Shown: positions 11,683 to 21,715, counted from the stretch's first letter. The stretch is DNA of 64,000 nt from Planococcus donghaensis MPA1U2 (GCF_000189395.1 NZ_AEPB01000038.1:62001-126000), one strand, 5' to 3'. Notes: generated from the sequence alone by a model not told the origin. Made by a program: numbers and translations.

Positions 11683-13239
11683 ATGATGAAGTTGGAAAAA
11701 AATCACGATCCCCATTTAAATGCCGCATGGATTGACCAATTTTTGGACAATCGCATACCCCTAAAAGAAATTACCTACGAAACAGAACAATATTTTCAAG
11801 CCATCAAAAAAGACTTTGCTACTAGTAAATATTCTCGGCAGAAAAAAACGGTGGTGCAGCAAATTTGGTCCCTGTTTTCAGAGAGATTTACGGTAGAAGA
11901 CGAACATCATTACAAAAGCATTGTTTCGGGAAATGAGCTTTATCCATCGTGGAAAGAGCGGTTGGACCAAGAATACCGAAAGTTAGAGTCGACCATTACA
12001 GAACGAGTCGTAGTGACCGATTATGGGGCTATGGGAGATGGACTGACCGATAGCACAGCTGCATTTTATCGAGCATTTGGTGAGGGGGCGGTTGAAGTAA
12101 AAGTTCCGGCAGGCGTTTATTTAGTTAAAGGATTGCGTATTCCATCTTGGACGCGTCTAGTTGGTGCTGGCAAAGGCAAGACAATTATAAAACTTCATCC
12201 AGATGCACCGCGCCGAACACGGTTACTGATCAACCGCAATTACATAAAAGGTAACCGCAATATTTCTGTCGAACAATTAACGTTAGACTGGAATGTGGAA
12301 CGTCTTGGGAATATGGAAAAAACCAGTACAGGCAATACCTACTCTAGTTGTATAACTTACTCAAATCTTACATATGGGTGGGTAAAAGAAGTAGAAGCAC
12401 TCAACCCTGGATTGCACTGCTTTGATATTACCTCCCCGTTTTACAATTACGCAGGCGATGGGTTACGGGGCAAAGGCGGTAGCCAATTCGTTTGGCTTGA
12501 TGGCGTAAGCGGTTCAGGATTTGGTGATGACGGGGTGACGACACATCACAGCGATTATATTTTCGTATCCAATTCTCATTTTAGTGACCCAAGCGGGCGA
12601 GCGCACAAACAAGGATTTTCGAATTCAAATGGATTTGAAATAGACGATGGCTCAAGGCACATTTGGCTTGTCAATAACTCTAGTGCACGTTGTTTTGGTG
12701 GGGTGGAAATAAAAGCCCATGCAGATTCTTCTGCAGCGACAGGTGTACATATATCGGGTCATTTATCGGTTCATGACAATCGATCATTTAATTTCCGTCA
12801 CATCGGCCATCATAAAAAAGACGATCCTCAATCACGATCTGCTTTTAATATACGAGCCCAAAAGTTGATATCAATCGAACCTACCGAAACCGCGTTGTAT
12901 AGATCGTCATCGCCTCGCTCTTTAGTGGTCTCGGGCTATCGGAATGTGGCCATTAACCGGTTTTTATTTATTGGCGATCCGAATTATGACTATAAGCAAA
13001 AACCAGCTGTTGCCATTCAGTACCGAGCAACATGTGTTTCATTGACCAATGGCGTTTTTGAAAATTTTACGAGCGCAAACGCAGATATCTCCATTGCCGG
13101 TGGCGAACAAAGTGCAAACAGTGTTCGAGTGAAAAACATTTTAAGCATTGCATCGGCAAAAGAAGTGGTAGTTGCCGGAGAAGAAAGCGGTTTAGTTCAT
13201 TTAGAAGAAATTCGAAAACGAAGCATTCTTTTTCTTTAA
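11683..13239 (+). CDS. Right-handed beta-helix protein, pectate-lyase-3/GH28-related
   Basis: 518 aa. Residues 1-105 are helical and charged. From about 108 (ERVVVTDYGAMGDGLTDS) it shows the standard opening of pectate-lyase superfamily beta-helix proteins, as in phage tail spikes and polysaccharide-active enzymes; a repetitive run rich in Val, Asn, Gly and Ser follows to the end. NGFEIDDGS and GVEIKAHADSS (about 317-350) may line a substrate groove. No signal peptide or membrane segment is visible, so export is unclear. Substrate and activity are unknown. GCGAGGTG precedes the ATG. It lies between apt and relA, adjacent in B. subtilis, behind the apt terminator. No phage genes flank it. Confidence 0.75.
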   Translation: MMKLEKNHDPHLNAAWIDQFLDNRIPLKEITYETEQYFQAIKKDFATSKYSRQKKTVVQQIWSLFSERFTVEDEHHYKSIVSGNELYPSWKERLDQEYRKLESTITERVVVTDYGAMGDGLTDSTAAFYRAFGEGAVEVKVPAGVYLVKGLRIPSWTRLVGAGKGKTIIKLHPDAPRRTRLLINRNYIKGNRNISVEQLTLDWNVERLGNMEKTSTGNTYSSCITYSNLTYGWVKEVEALNPGLHCFDITSPFYNYAGDGLRGKGGSQFVWLDGVSGSGFGDDGVTTHHSDYIFVSNSHFSDPSGRAHKQGFSNSNGFEIDDGSRHIWLVNNSSARCFGGVEIKAHADSSAATGVHISGHLSVHDNRSFNFRHIGHHKKDDPQSRSAFNIRAQKLISIEPTETALYRSSSPRSLVVSGYRNVAINRFLFIGDPNYDYKQKPAVAIQYRATCVSLTNGVFENFTSANADISIAGGEQSANSVRVKNILSIASAKEVVVAGEESGLVHLEEIRKRSILFL

Positions 13240-13337
13240 CAAATCTCATTCTGAAACGTGTAAAGCGCTAACATTAGATCAGTTGTCGAAATTTGACGAA
13301 AAATTTCATGAAAGTCTCATCAAACGGTTATCAAAGC

Positions 13338-13367
13338 TTTACATTTGACTACATTCCTTTTTATAAT
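13338..13367 (+). promoter_or_regulatory. Sigma-A promoter for relA
   Basis: TTTACA (13338-13343), 18-bp spacer, TATAAT (13362-13367), 45 bp before the relA ATG. Confidence 0.7.
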
Positions 13368-13412
13368 AGATAGATATACTTTTGGAAAAAATGAAAAACA
13401 AGGTGGGCAATT

Positions 13413-15606
13413 ATGTCTAAAGATCAAGTGAGAACAGCTGAAGATGTATTCGAAATGGTTGCGTCTTATATGAATGCCGATCATGTACAAACGATCAAAA
13501 AGGCATATCAAGTTGCGTATGATGCCCATATGGGTCAATTCCGTAAATCGGGAGAACCTTATATTGTGCATCCCGTTCAAGTAGCAGGGATTTTAGCAGA
13601 TTTACAAATGGATCCCGCCACAGTGGCAGCAGGCTTTTTGCATGATGTAGTTGAAGACACGGAAGTTAGTCGTGAAGACATCGTCCATGATTTCGATGAA
13701 GAAGTTGCTATGTTGGTTGATGGTGTAACCAAGTTGAGCAAAATAAAATATTTATCAAAAGAAGAACAACAGGCAGAAAACCATCGAAAAATGTTTGTTG
13801 CGATGGCACAAGACATTCGTGTTATTTTGATCAAACTCGCTGACCGATTGCACAATCTTCGTACATTAAAATACCAGACTGTCGAAAAGCAACGCATCAA
13901 AGCGAACGAAACACTGGAAATTTTTGCTCCGATTGCGCACCGTTTAGGAATAAATACTATTAAATGGGAATTAGAAGATACAGCATTACGTTATTTAAAC
14001 CCGCAGCAGTATTACCGTATCGTCAATTTGATGAAAAAGAAGCGGACCGAACGGGAAGATTATTTGAATAAAGTTATGGATGAGGTTCGCGTACAACTCG
14101 ATGAAGTCGAGATTAAAGCGGATTTATTTGGTCGGCCTAAACATATTTACAGCATTTACCGTAAAATGGCGATTCAAAACAAACAATTCAATGAAATTTA
14201 TGATTTGTTGGCCGTTCGTATTACGGTAGAAAGCATTAAAGATTGCTACGCGGTACTCGGAATTATACACTCGACATGGAAACCCATGCCGGGCCGTTTT
14301 AAAGATTATATTGCTATGCCAAAACAAAATTTATACCAGTCGCTTCATACAACAGTTATTGGTCCACAAGGCGACCCACTTGAAGTACAAATTCGTACAG
14401 AGGAAATGCACCGCATTGCTGAATACGGAGTTGCTGCACATTGGGCGTATAAAGAAGGCAAAATTATCGACAAACCGAAGAGTTCCGTCGATTCTCGTTT
14501 GTCGTGGTTCCGTGAAATTTTAGATTTCCAAAACGAATCCGACAATGCGGAAGAGTTCATGGAATCTTTAAAGTACGATTTGTTTTCAGACATGGTTTAT
14601 GTTTTTTCACCTAAAGGCGATGTAATTGAAATGCCTGCAGGTTCTTGCTCGATTGATTTTGCGTACCGGGTGCACTCAGAAATTGGCAATAAAACCATTG
14701 GCGCTAAAATAAACGGCAAAATGGCTCCGCTCGATACAGAATTGCATACTGGCGATATTGTGGAAATTTTAACTTCCAAGCAGTCATTCGGCCCGAGCCG
14801 TGACTGGTTAAAAAATCGCGAAATCAACACAAACCAAAAATAAGATCAAACAATTTTTCAAAAAACAATTGCGTGAAGACAATGTTCAAAAAGGTCGGGA
14901 ACTGATCGAAAAAGAAATTAAAGCACAAGAGTTTCCAGTGAAAGAAGTATTAACAAACGACAACATTAAACGCGTTTGCGAGAAATTTAATTTTGCTGGC
15001 GAAGACGATATGTATGCGGCAGTTGGCTTTAACGGCATCACGGCCCAGCAAGTTGTTAACCGCTTAGCTGAAAAAATGCGCAAAAAGCGTGAACAAGAAG
15101 AAGCGATTGAAAAAATTACCGTTGAAATGAAATCCAACGTACCGAGAAAGCAAACAGAGTCAGGTGTTATTGTAAGAGGCATCGACAATATGATGATTCG
15201 CTTGTCAAAATGTTGCAATCCCGTACCAGGAGATAACATCATCGGTTTTATTACAAAAGGCCGCGGCGTATCCGTTCACCGCACGGATTGTCCGAACATC
15301 CACTCGGAAGAAAACGATCGACTGATTCCAGTAGAGTGGGAAAATGAAGGCATACCTGACAATAAATCATATCAAGTGGACATTGAAGTTCAAGCATATG
15401 ATCGCACCGGTTTGATTAATGAAGTGATGCATGTGGTTAGTGAAGCGAAGACGACGATTACGGCAGTTAGCGGACGTGCAGATAAAGATAAAATTGCGAC
15501 CATTAACTTGTCAATCATGATCGCGCATATTTCCCATTTAAATCGGGTCACAGAAAAAATCAAATCAATTCCGGACGTCTATTCGGTCCAACGCGTAACG
15601 AATTAA
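13413..15606 (+). pseudogene. relA: GTP pyrophosphokinase/(p)ppGpp hydrolase RelA, frameshifted
   Basis: Full-length RelA (about 730 codons) is encoded, but in two frames. The first frame (13413-14843, 476 aa) holds the HD hydrolase with HDVVED, the synthetase domain and the TGS domain. It then reads DWLK, nine unrelated residues and TAA. The second frame, from about 14812 to 15606, continues correctly with [16 protein letters not shown], the zinc-finger-like domain with KCCNPVPGD, and the C-terminal ACT domain. The break is in an A run at 14810-14815: six A where five would restore one frame. Without correction the product would keep both enzyme activities but lose the ribosome-sensing half. 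Sequencing error, real mutation and slippage are all possible. The operon continues to dtd. Confidence 0.88.
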
Positions 15607-15615
15607 GGAGGCAAC

Positions 15616-16056
15616 ATGAGAGTAATTTTGCAACGCTCTAAACAAGCATCCGTGAAAGTCGACGGTGAGACAACCGGTGCTATTAGCTCGGGTTACGTCT
15701 TGCTTGTTGGCATCACTCATGAAGATACCCAAAAAGACGTCGCCTATTTGGCAGGGAAAGTTGCCCAACTTCGTTTGTTTGAAGACGAAGAAGGCAAGAT
15801 GAATCGCTCCATTCTCGAAAATGGAGGCGAAATATTATCAATTTCTCAATTCACGTTATACGGCGACACAAAAAAAGGCCGACGCCCAAGCTTTGTTGCA
15901 GCGGCTCGTCCAGAAGTAGCTGAGCCGCTATGGCAATCGTTTAACACAGCGCTTGAAAGTCATGGACTCGTTGTCGAAACTGGCGTTTTTGGTGCCATGA
16001 TGGACGTGCAATTAGTCAATGACGGCCCAGTGACGATTATGTTGGAATCTAAATAG
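15616..16056 (+). CDS. dtd: D-aminoacyl-tRNA deacylase
   Basis: 146 aa. It hydrolyses D-amino acids from tRNA. The two cross-subunit motifs of the family are present, SQFTL (77-81) and GPVT (137-140), which form the chiral-proofreading pocket. AAGGAGGCAAC precedes the ATG, 9 bp after the relA stop, so it belongs to the relA transcript as in B. subtilis. Confidence 0.97.
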   Translation: MRVILQRSKQASVKVDGETTGAISSGYVLLVGITHEDTQKDVAYLAGKVAQLRLFEDEEGKMNRSILENGGEILSISQFTLYGDTKKGRRPSFVAAARPEVAEPLWQSFNTALESHGLVVETGVFGAMMDVQLVNDGPVTIMLESK

Positions 16057-16067
16057 TGGATTTGACG

Positions 16068-16105
16068 AGAAGTACTAGGTGAGTTTGCCTGGTGCTTCTT
16101 TTTTT
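16068..16105 (+). terminator. Rho-independent terminator after dtd
   Basis: AGAAGTACTAGG (16068-16079) pairs with CCTGGTGCTTCT (16088-16099) over 12 bp with G-T wobbles, then a long T run. It ends the relA-dtd transcript. Confidence 0.88.
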
Positions 16106-16120
16106 GTGTTGGTGGAGGAG

Positions 16121-16340
16121 TTATGCGCGGTGCGTGAGAGGATACGCGCGGTTGGAGGGAAATACGCGCGTTCCACGAGGAATATGCGCGGTGCGGGAGA
16201 AATACGCACGTTCGGCAGAAAATACGCGCGGTGGAAAAGGATACGCACGCTCCGCGAAAAATATGCGCGTGCCACGAGAAATACGTGCGGACGGAACAAA
16301 ATACGCACGCTCCACAAAAAATACGCGCGATACCCCAAAA
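16121..16340. repeat. Array of 11 imperfect 20-bp tandem repeats
   Basis: The core TAYGCRCG recurs at 16122, 16143, 16163, 16183, 16203, 16223, 16242, 16262, 16282, 16302 and 16322 (once TACGTGCG), with spacings of 21, 20, 20, 20, 20, 19, 20, 20, 20 and 20. The other half of each unit varies (for example TTCCACGAGG, GTGCGGGAGA, CTCCGCGAAA). Local GC is clearly higher than in the flanks. The array lies in the gap between convergent dtd and the amidase gene, bounded by terminators on both sides. Open frames of 86-106 codons run through it on both strands, but they are by-products of the repeat and I do not call them genes. Confidence 0.9.
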
Positions 16341-16345
16341 TACAC

Positions 16346-16376
16346 AAAAAAAGCACGGAGGAATTTCCCTCCGTGC
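16346..16376 (-). terminator. Rho-independent terminator of the amidase gene
   Basis: GCACGGAGG (16353-16361) and CCTCCGTGC (16368-16376) form a 9-bp stem. On the minus strand it is followed by T7 (A7 at 16346-16352). Confidence 0.92.
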
Positions 16377-16382
16377 GACAAC

Positions 16383-17960
16383 TTACTCTTCTAATTTAGC
16401 ATCAAAATAATTGATGATGCCTGTATAAAGACCAAGTGCTGCTTGTTCGCGGAACTGCTTGCTTGTTAAGACGCGTTCTTCATTAAAATTACTCAAGAAG
16501 CCAAGTTCCACAAGAACAGCAGGCTGCTTATTCTCGCGAAGAACCATGTAATTGCCATGTTGGACTCCACGGTCTTTCAAAGTGAGCTTTTTGCCAAGCT
16601 CTGCATTGAGATATTCAGCCAATTCTTGTTGGTAGTCGTGTTGATAGTAAGACGTAAAACCGGAAATGCTGCTGTCATCGGTAGCATCGTAATGAATGCT
16701 AATAAAAGCATCTGCGCCAGCTTGATGACTACCAGAAACGCGTGTACGAAGATCGACATAAGTGTCCGATTGACGAGTCATGACAACTTCTGCGCCAGCG
16801 GCATTTAAATGATGAGACAAAATTTCAGCTGTTTTTAACGTTAGTTCTTTTTCTTGTGTTTTGCGAACGCCTACTGTGCCACCGTCATTACCGCCATGCC
16901 CAGGGTCTAGGACGATAGTTAGGCCGTTCAATGTACCTTTTTTGCGGACGATTGTTTCACTTTGTTCTTTTGCAAATGCTTCTTCAGTCGAGACAACCCA
17001 TTCTGCGACAAATGCGGTTTTGCCTTCTGGCAATGATACTTGATACCAATCATCTTGCTTTGCAAGTACCGCTAATTTATCACCGGCATTTGCGCGACTA
17101 GCTACTTCAGAAGAAGTGGTCGCTGCAGTTCGTAAATTTGTACCATCTGTTAAGATGACGACTGACTCATTTAAGTCGCTTTGAACCGTCTCAACCGTTT
17201 GATCGGACAATTGACCATGAAACGCATAAACCCAGCCAATTTTGTCTTTTGCCAATTCGATTTCAACCCAATTGCCTGCCATAGATAAGACGGGGAAGAC
17301 TTGACCTTGCTGAACCGTCTCTTGAATTTTTGAGCTCAAGTCAGGTTTTGAGCGAACGTTTAATGCATTTACTGCAACTTCAAAAGAGGAAACTTTAGAA
17401 ATAGCGGTTTTTTTCTCTTCTTGTGGTTCTTCTTTTGACTCTGTTTCGACTGGTGTTGCTTCTTCAGATTCTTCAGCAAAACTTATGTATTGTTTTGAAA
17501 CAAATCCACGTGAATTGCGGAAATTGATTTCAATCCATTCGCCCGCTGAACTTACTACTTCCGCTCGGTCACCAGCATTCATTTTCGTTAAGACTGCTGC
17601 CGATAAATCGGGTTGTGAGCGGACGTTCAAGCCATTTACTGAAGAAACAGCAGTTTGGCCAGATGCTTTTTCCGCATCTCCACTTTCAGTTGTAAGCCAC
17701 GATGCAATCCAGCCTTCTTGCCCATCAACGCGAACTTCTAGCCAATCGTCTTGTTTAGATACGACAGTTGCCGTTTGGCCTTGCTCCAAGTCACCAGTCA
17801 CGCTATAAGAAAGTCCAGGACCTGAACGAACATTGACCGTTGTGCCGGTAATTTCCACGGTGCCGGTGTCGGCAAAGACGTGATTTTTATCTAACAACGG
17901 AAAGCTGGCAGCTATGAATAAAATAAATGAAATAATTGCGATAGACCCTTTATGTTTCAT
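16383..17960 (-). CDS. N-acetylmuramoyl-L-alanine amidase with four SH3b domains (YrvJ/LytH-like)
   Basis: 525 aa exported wall hydrolase. A signal peptide (1-31, ending VFADTG) is followed by four bacterial SH3 repeats (about 34-90, 104-161, 193-251, 258-314), which likely bind peptidoglycan, with an acidic linker at 163-185. The Amidase_3 domain (347-520) cuts the sugar-peptide bond. Zinc ligands H355 (DPGHGG), E370 and H423 (SIHYDA) and catalytic E485 (VELGFLSN) are all visible. ATG 17960 has AGGGGG upstream. It is monocistronic here; in B. subtilis the corresponding yrvJ lies between dtd and hisS on the same strand as both. Confidence 0.93.
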   Translation of the reverse strand: MKHKGSIAIISFILFIAASFPLLDKNHVFADTGTVEITGTTVNVRSGPGLSYSVTGDLEQGQTATVVSKQDDWLEVRVDGQEGWIASWLTTESGDAEKASGQTAVSSVNGLNVRSQPDLSAAVLTKMNAGDRAEVVSSAGEWIEINFRNSRGFVSKQYISFAEESEEATPVETESKEEPQEEKKTAISKVSSFEVAVNALNVRSKPDLSSKIQETVQQGQVFPVLSMAGNWVEIELAKDKIGWVYAFHGQLSDQTVETVQSDLNESVVILTDGTNLRTAATTSSEVASRANAGDKLAVLAKQDDWYQVSLPEGKTAFVAEWVVSTEEAFAKEQSETIVRKKGTLNGLTIVLDPGHGGNDGGTVGVRKTQEKELTLKTAEILSHHLNAAGAEVVMTRQSDTYVDLRTRVSGSHQAGADAFISIHYDATDDSSISGFTSYYQHDYQQELAEYLNAELGKKLTLKDRGVQHGNYMVLRENKQPAVLVELGFLSNFNEERVLTSKQFREQAALGLYTGIINYFDAKLEE

Positions 17961-18025
17961 GCCATACCCCCTATAGAAACTTCTCTTCCATAGTATCAAA
18001 AAACAAAGCGCTTGTGTCAAAAAGG

Positions 18026-18054
18026 TTGACAAGCTCTCAGGGAGTTATTAAGAT
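18026..18054 (+). promoter_or_regulatory. Sigma-A promoter for the hisS T-box leader
   Basis: TTGACA (18026-18031), 17-bp spacer, TAAGAT (18049-18054). Confidence 0.7.
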
Positions 18055-18060
18055 TGATTT

Positions 18061-18338
18061 ATTATACTTATATATTTGCTGACGACGAAGAAAGTAGTTG
18101 CATGAATTGGCTGAAAAGAGAGGGGAAGTCTCGGGCTGTAAACTTTCCTACAGACACCTGCGATGAATAACACTTTTGAGGCTTTTTTCTGAAAGGCGCT
18201 TGCCGCTTACTAGGAAAAAACGGAACCGGCCGTTACCCGGAATGAGAGGATGCATCTTTTGGCATCAACTAGGGTGGAACCGCGGAAGCTAATACAAGCT
18301 CTCGTCCCTTGCGTAAAGCAAGGGGCGGGAGCTTTTTT
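18061..18338 (+). promoter_or_regulatory. T-box riboswitch controlling hisS-aspS
   Basis: The T-box sequence AGGGTGGAACCGCG (18271-18284) lies before a strong terminator: AAGCTCTCGTCCCTTGC (18296-18312) against GCAAGGGGCGGGAGCTT (18318-18334), then T. Uncharged tRNA pairing with the T-box bulge would form the antiterminator instead. The likely specifier codon is CAC (His) at 18155-18157; this assignment comes from position and gene context and needs folding to confirm. Confidence 0.9.
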
Positions 18339-18368
18339 GTATGGAAAAATAAAGGAGTGAACCAAAAG

Positions 18369-19649
18369 ATGAATATTCAAGCACCACGTGGCACGTATGA
18401 TGTGCTGCCCGATCAATCGGCTAAATGGCAAGAAGTAGAACAAAAAATTAATGACTTGTGCAGATTGTATCAATACAAAGAAATTCGCACACCTATTTTC
18501 GAACACACGGAATTATTCCAACGCGGTGTAGGTGACACGACTGACATCGTTCAAAAAGAAATGTATACATTCCAGGATCGTGGCGATCGTTCATTAACAT
18601 TGCGTCCTGAAGGCACAGCATCAGTTGTTCGTTCTTACGTAGAAAATAAATTATTTGGTATGCCTGATCAGCCTGTTAAATTATTTTATACAGGTCCTAT
18701 GTTCCGCTATGAGCGACCGCAAGCAGGACGCATGCGTCAGTTTGTGCAATTTGGAGTTGAAGCAATCGGTTCTAAAGATCCGGCAATTGACGCAGAAGTC
18801 ATTTCGCTGGCGATGGAAGTTTATCGTTCTGTGGGTCTGAAAAAATTGCGTTTAGTGATTAATTCTCTAGGTGACACAGAAAGCCGCATTGCGCATAAAG
18901 AAGCATTGATCAAGCACTTTGAACCTAGCATCAATGAATTTTGTAATGATTGCCAAACACGTCTAGAGAAAAACCCACTACGCATTTTGGATTGCAAAGT
19001 AGACCGCAATCACCCGTTAATGGCAACCGCACCATCACTTACAAATTATTTAAATGAAGAATCACGTGCTTATTTTGATGAAGTGCAATCATACCTTACG
19101 AGCATGGATATTGAATTTGTCGTGGATCCGAATTTAGTGCGCGGCTTAGATTATTATAACCACACAGCATTTGAAATTATGAGCGATGCTGAAGGTTTTG
19201 GCGCAATTACAACTTTAGCAGGTGGGGGACGTTATAACGGACTTGTTGAAGATTTAGGTGGTCCTGATGCACCAGGAATTGGATTTGCGATGAGTATCGA
19301 ACGCCTATTATTAGCTCTTGAAATGGAAAAAGTCGTTATTGGTCAATCAAATAACTTAGAAGTTTACGTTGTTGCGATGGATGAGTCGACAAAGAAAAAA
19401 GCCTTTGCAGTGGTTCGTGATTTACGCGTCAACGGCATTTCAGCAGATATGGATTTCACAGGGCGTAAAGTAAAAGCACAAATGAAATCAGCAGACCGTA
19501 AAGGAGCTGCATTCGTTATCGTTATCGGCGAAACCGAACTAGAAAGTGGCAAAGTGGCATTAAAAGAAATGGCGACGGGTGAGCAGCAGGAAATGTCATT
19601 CGACGAAATCGCATCAAACTTATTGAAAAAGAAATCACTGGAGGAATAA
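18369..19649 (+). CDS. hisS: Histidine--tRNA ligase
   Basis: 426 aa class II synthetase. N-terminal [10 protein letters not shown], motif-1 region ending [16 protein letters not shown], motif-2 region [13 protein letters not shown], the histidine-specific LVRGLDYY, and the GGGRYNGL loop are present, followed by an anticodon-binding domain. ATG 18369 follows AAAGGAGTG; the open frame begins earlier, inside the T-box terminator, and that part is untranslated leader. aspS follows after 2 bp. Confidence 0.98.
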   Translation: MNIQAPRGTYDVLPDQSAKWQEVEQKINDLCRLYQYKEIRTPIFEHTELFQRGVGDTTDIVQKEMYTFQDRGDRSLTLRPEGTASVVRSYVENKLFGMPDQPVKLFYTGPMFRYERPQAGRMRQFVQFGVEAIGSKDPAIDAEVISLAMEVYRSVGLKKLRLVINSLGDTESRIAHKEALIKHFEPSINEFCNDCQTRLEKNPLRILDCKVDRNHPLMATAPSLTNYLNEESRAYFDEVQSYLTSMDIEFVVDPNLVRGLDYYNHTAFEIMSDAEGFGAITTLAGGGRYNGLVEDLGGPDAPGIGFAMSIERLLLALEMEKVVIGQSNNLEVYVVAMDESTKKKAFAVVRDLRVNGISADMDFTGRKVKAQMKSADRKGAAFVIVIGETELESGKVALKEMATGEQQEMSFDEIASNLLKKKSLEE

Positions 19650-19651
19650 AT

Positions 19652-21424
19652 ATGTCAAGAACGCATTATTGTGGGGAAGTTAACGAATCGGTCATTGGGC
19701 AACGTGTAACATTAAAAGGATGGGTGCAAAAGCGTCGTGACCTTGGTGGGTTAATTTTCGTGGATGTTCGCGATCGCTCTGGAATTGTTCAAGTTGTTTT
19801 CAATCCGGAAATTTCAAAAGAAGCCGCAGCAATTGGCGAATCGTTACGCAATGAATTTGTTGTTCACATTGACGGTTTAGTAGTTGAAAGAGCAGCAGGT
19901 CAAATTAATGCAACGATGAAAACAGGTAAAATCGAAGTGCAAGTTGATCATGCAACTGTCATCAATGCTGCGAAAAATCCGCCGTTCGCAATTGAAGACA
20001 ACACTGATGTCAGCGAAGATTTGCGTTTGAAATACCGTTATTTAGACTTGCGTCGCCCGGCGATGTACGAAACTTTCAAAATGCGTTCTGACGTCACTAA
20101 ATCGATTCGTCGCTTTTTAGATGAAGAAGGATTTATCGAAGTGGAAACGCCAATTTTGACAAAATCTACTCCAGAAGGCGCACGCGATTATTTAGTGCCA
20201 AGCCGAGTTCATGATGGGGAATTTTATGCATTGCCACAATCTCCTCAATTGTTTAAGCAAATGTTGATGGTTTCTGGTTTTGATAAATATTACCAAATTG
20301 CTCGTTGTTTCCGTGATGAAGATTTACGTGCTGACCGCCAGCCGGAATTCACACAAATTGATATGGAAATGAGTTTCCAATCGATGGAAGACATTATTGG
20401 CATGAACGAACGCCTAATGGTTCAAATGATGAAAGATGTAAAAAATGTCGACATTGAACCCACTTTCCAACGCATGAGCTATACAGAAGCGATGGATCGA
20501 TTTGGCTCTGATAAACCGGATGTGCGTTTTGGTTTAGAACTTGTAGATGTTTCGGATTTAGTCAAAGATTCGGCATTTAAAGTGTTTACTGGCGCGATTG
20601 AAAATGGCGGTCAAGTAAAATTGATTAACGTTAAAGGGCAAGCGGCTAATTATTCTCGCAAAGATATTGATGCATTAGGTGAATTTGCAGCCGTTTACGG
20701 AGCAAAAGGACTTGCTTGGTTGAAAGTAGAAGAAGAAGGCGTGAAAGGTCCAATTGCTAAATTCTTCGAAGGTGAAGCAGCAACTGCTTTAACAGAACGA
20801 GCTCAAGCAGAAGCGGGCGACTTATTGCTATTTGTTGCTGACAAAAAGTCAGTAGTTGCAGATGCACTAGGAGCACTTCGTTTGAAGTTTGGTAAGGAAT
20901 TAGGATTGATTGACAGTTCAGTTTACAAATTCTTGTGGATCACAGACTGGCCATTACTTGAGTATGATGAAAAAGATGGTCGCTATTATGCTGCTCACCA
21001 TCCGTTCACAATGCCATTTGAAGAAGACTTAGACAAATTGGCAACAGATCCACAAAGTGTTCGTGCGCAAGCTTACGACCTTGTGTTAAACGGCTATGAG
21101 CTAGGTGGAGGTTCGGCACGGATTTATCGACGCGAAATTCAAGAGCAAATGTTTGAAGTGCTAGGCTTTAGTAAAGAAGAAGCAAACGAACAATTTGGTT
21201 TCTTGATGGAAGCATTTGAGTATGGCACGCCTCCACACGGTGGAATTGCATTCGGTTTAGACCGTCTTGTTATGTTGTTAGCAGGCCGCACGAATTTACG
21301 TGATACCATCGCATTCCCGAAAACAGCAAGCGCTAGCGACTTGTTGACGGATGCACCAAGCACGGTATCAGGTGCCCAACTTGATGAATTGAGTTTATCG
21401 CTGAACATTCAGAATAATAAATAA
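19652..21424 (+). CDS. aspS: Aspartate--tRNA ligase
   Basis: 590 aa, bacterial-type class IIb synthetase. OB-fold anticodon domain (about 1-110), catalytic core with [24 protein letters not shown] and the C-terminal [10 protein letters not shown] motif 3, plus the bacterial insertion domain (about 290-410). GGAGG precedes the ATG. It is co-transcribed with hisS, so histidine starvation read by the T-box also raises AspS. Confidence 0.98.
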   Translation: MSRTHYCGEVNESVIGQRVTLKGWVQKRRDLGGLIFVDVRDRSGIVQVVFNPEISKEAAAIGESLRNEFVVHIDGLVVERAAGQINATMKTGKIEVQVDHATVINAAKNPPFAIEDNTDVSEDLRLKYRYLDLRRPAMYETFKMRSDVTKSIRRFLDEEGFIEVETPILTKSTPEGARDYLVPSRVHDGEFYALPQSPQLFKQMLMVSGFDKYYQIARCFRDEDLRADRQPEFTQIDMEMSFQSMEDIIGMNERLMVQMMKDVKNVDIEPTFQRMSYTEAMDRFGSDKPDVRFGLELVDVSDLVKDSAFKVFTGAIENGGQVKLINVKGQAANYSRKDIDALGEFAAVYGAKGLAWLKVEEEGVKGPIAKFFEGEAATALTERAQAEAGDLLLFVADKKSVVADALGALRLKFGKELGLIDSSVYKFLWITDWPLLEYDEKDGRYYAAHHPFTMPFEEDLDKLATDPQSVRAQAYDLVLNGYELGGGSARIYRREIQEQMFEVLGFSKEEANEQFGFLMEAFEYGTPPHGGIAFGLDRLVMLLAGRTNLRDTIAFPKTASASDLLTDAPSTVSGAQLDELSLSLNIQNNK

Positions 21425-21440
21425 TTTTAAAGTAAAAGAC

Positions 21441-21469
21441 TTGTCTAAATAAAAAAGCTGTGTTAATAT
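21441..21469 (+). promoter_or_regulatory. Sigma-A promoter for 6S RNA
   Basis: TTGTCT (21441-21446), 17-bp spacer, TAATAT (21464-21469), 7-11 bp before the predicted 5' end of the RNA. Confidence 0.65.
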
Positions 21470-21475
21470 ACGGGT

Positions 21476-21665
21476 ATAGAGAATCCTGATGTGTTCGTTT
21501 TAAGCAATTCGATTTTGACCCAACATTATGTCGTCGGGAGATCACATTTCACCATGGCTAACATGCCTTAACGGGAAGTTATAAGTGGTGAAGAGGTCAC
21601 CCACCTGCTTTCAGCGGGTTCAAACGATGCGCAACAACAAAGACGGCACGATTGGGATTCTTAAT
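21476..21665 (+). ncRNA. ssrS: 6S RNA (RNA polymerase-binding regulatory RNA)
   Basis: Closing stem AGAATCC (21480-21486) with GGATTCT (21655-21661). Family landmarks in order: CCTGATGTGTTCG near the 5' end, TTTTGACCCAACA, the central ATGGCTAACATGCCTTAACGG, GGTGAAG followed by CACCTGCTTTCAGCGGGTTC, and ACGATGCGCAACAAC. Its place between aspS and tcdA matches a B. subtilis 6S gene. 6S RNA mimics an open promoter and holds sigma-A RNA polymerase in stationary phase. Exact ends are estimated. Confidence 0.9.
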
Positions 21666-21680
21666 AAAAAAATCATTTTT

Positions 21681-21715
21681 ATCCCTTAGACAATTTATTG
21701 TCTAAGGGATTTTTT
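21681..21715 (+). terminator. Terminator after 6S RNA
   Basis: ATCCCTTAGACAA (21681-21693), loop TTTA, TTGTCTAAGGGAT (21698-21710), then T. Its 3' arm also supplies the -35 box of the tcdA promoter. Confidence 0.93.

Noticed and set aside
13320-13580. Minus-strand open frame over the relA promoter and 5' end
   Set aside because: It overlaps a clear promoter and conserved relA codons, and shows no recognisable domain.
14808-14843. Programmed -1 ribosomal frameshift in relA
   Set aside because: The continuation is in the +1 (or -2) frame, so a -1 slip on the A run would not rejoin it. A +1 shift or transcript slippage remains possible but has no visible stimulatory signal.
16121-16340. CRISPR array
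   Set aside because: The period is only 20 bp with no room for spacers of normal length, repeats are imperfect, and no cas genes are present.
16075-16399. Four overlapping open frames of 86-106 codons, on both strands, through the 20-bp repeat array
   Set aside because: They arise because the repeat lacks stop codons in several frames. The predicted peptides are low-complexity Arg/Tyr/Ala repeats, and the frames have no ribosome binding sites and overlap terminators.
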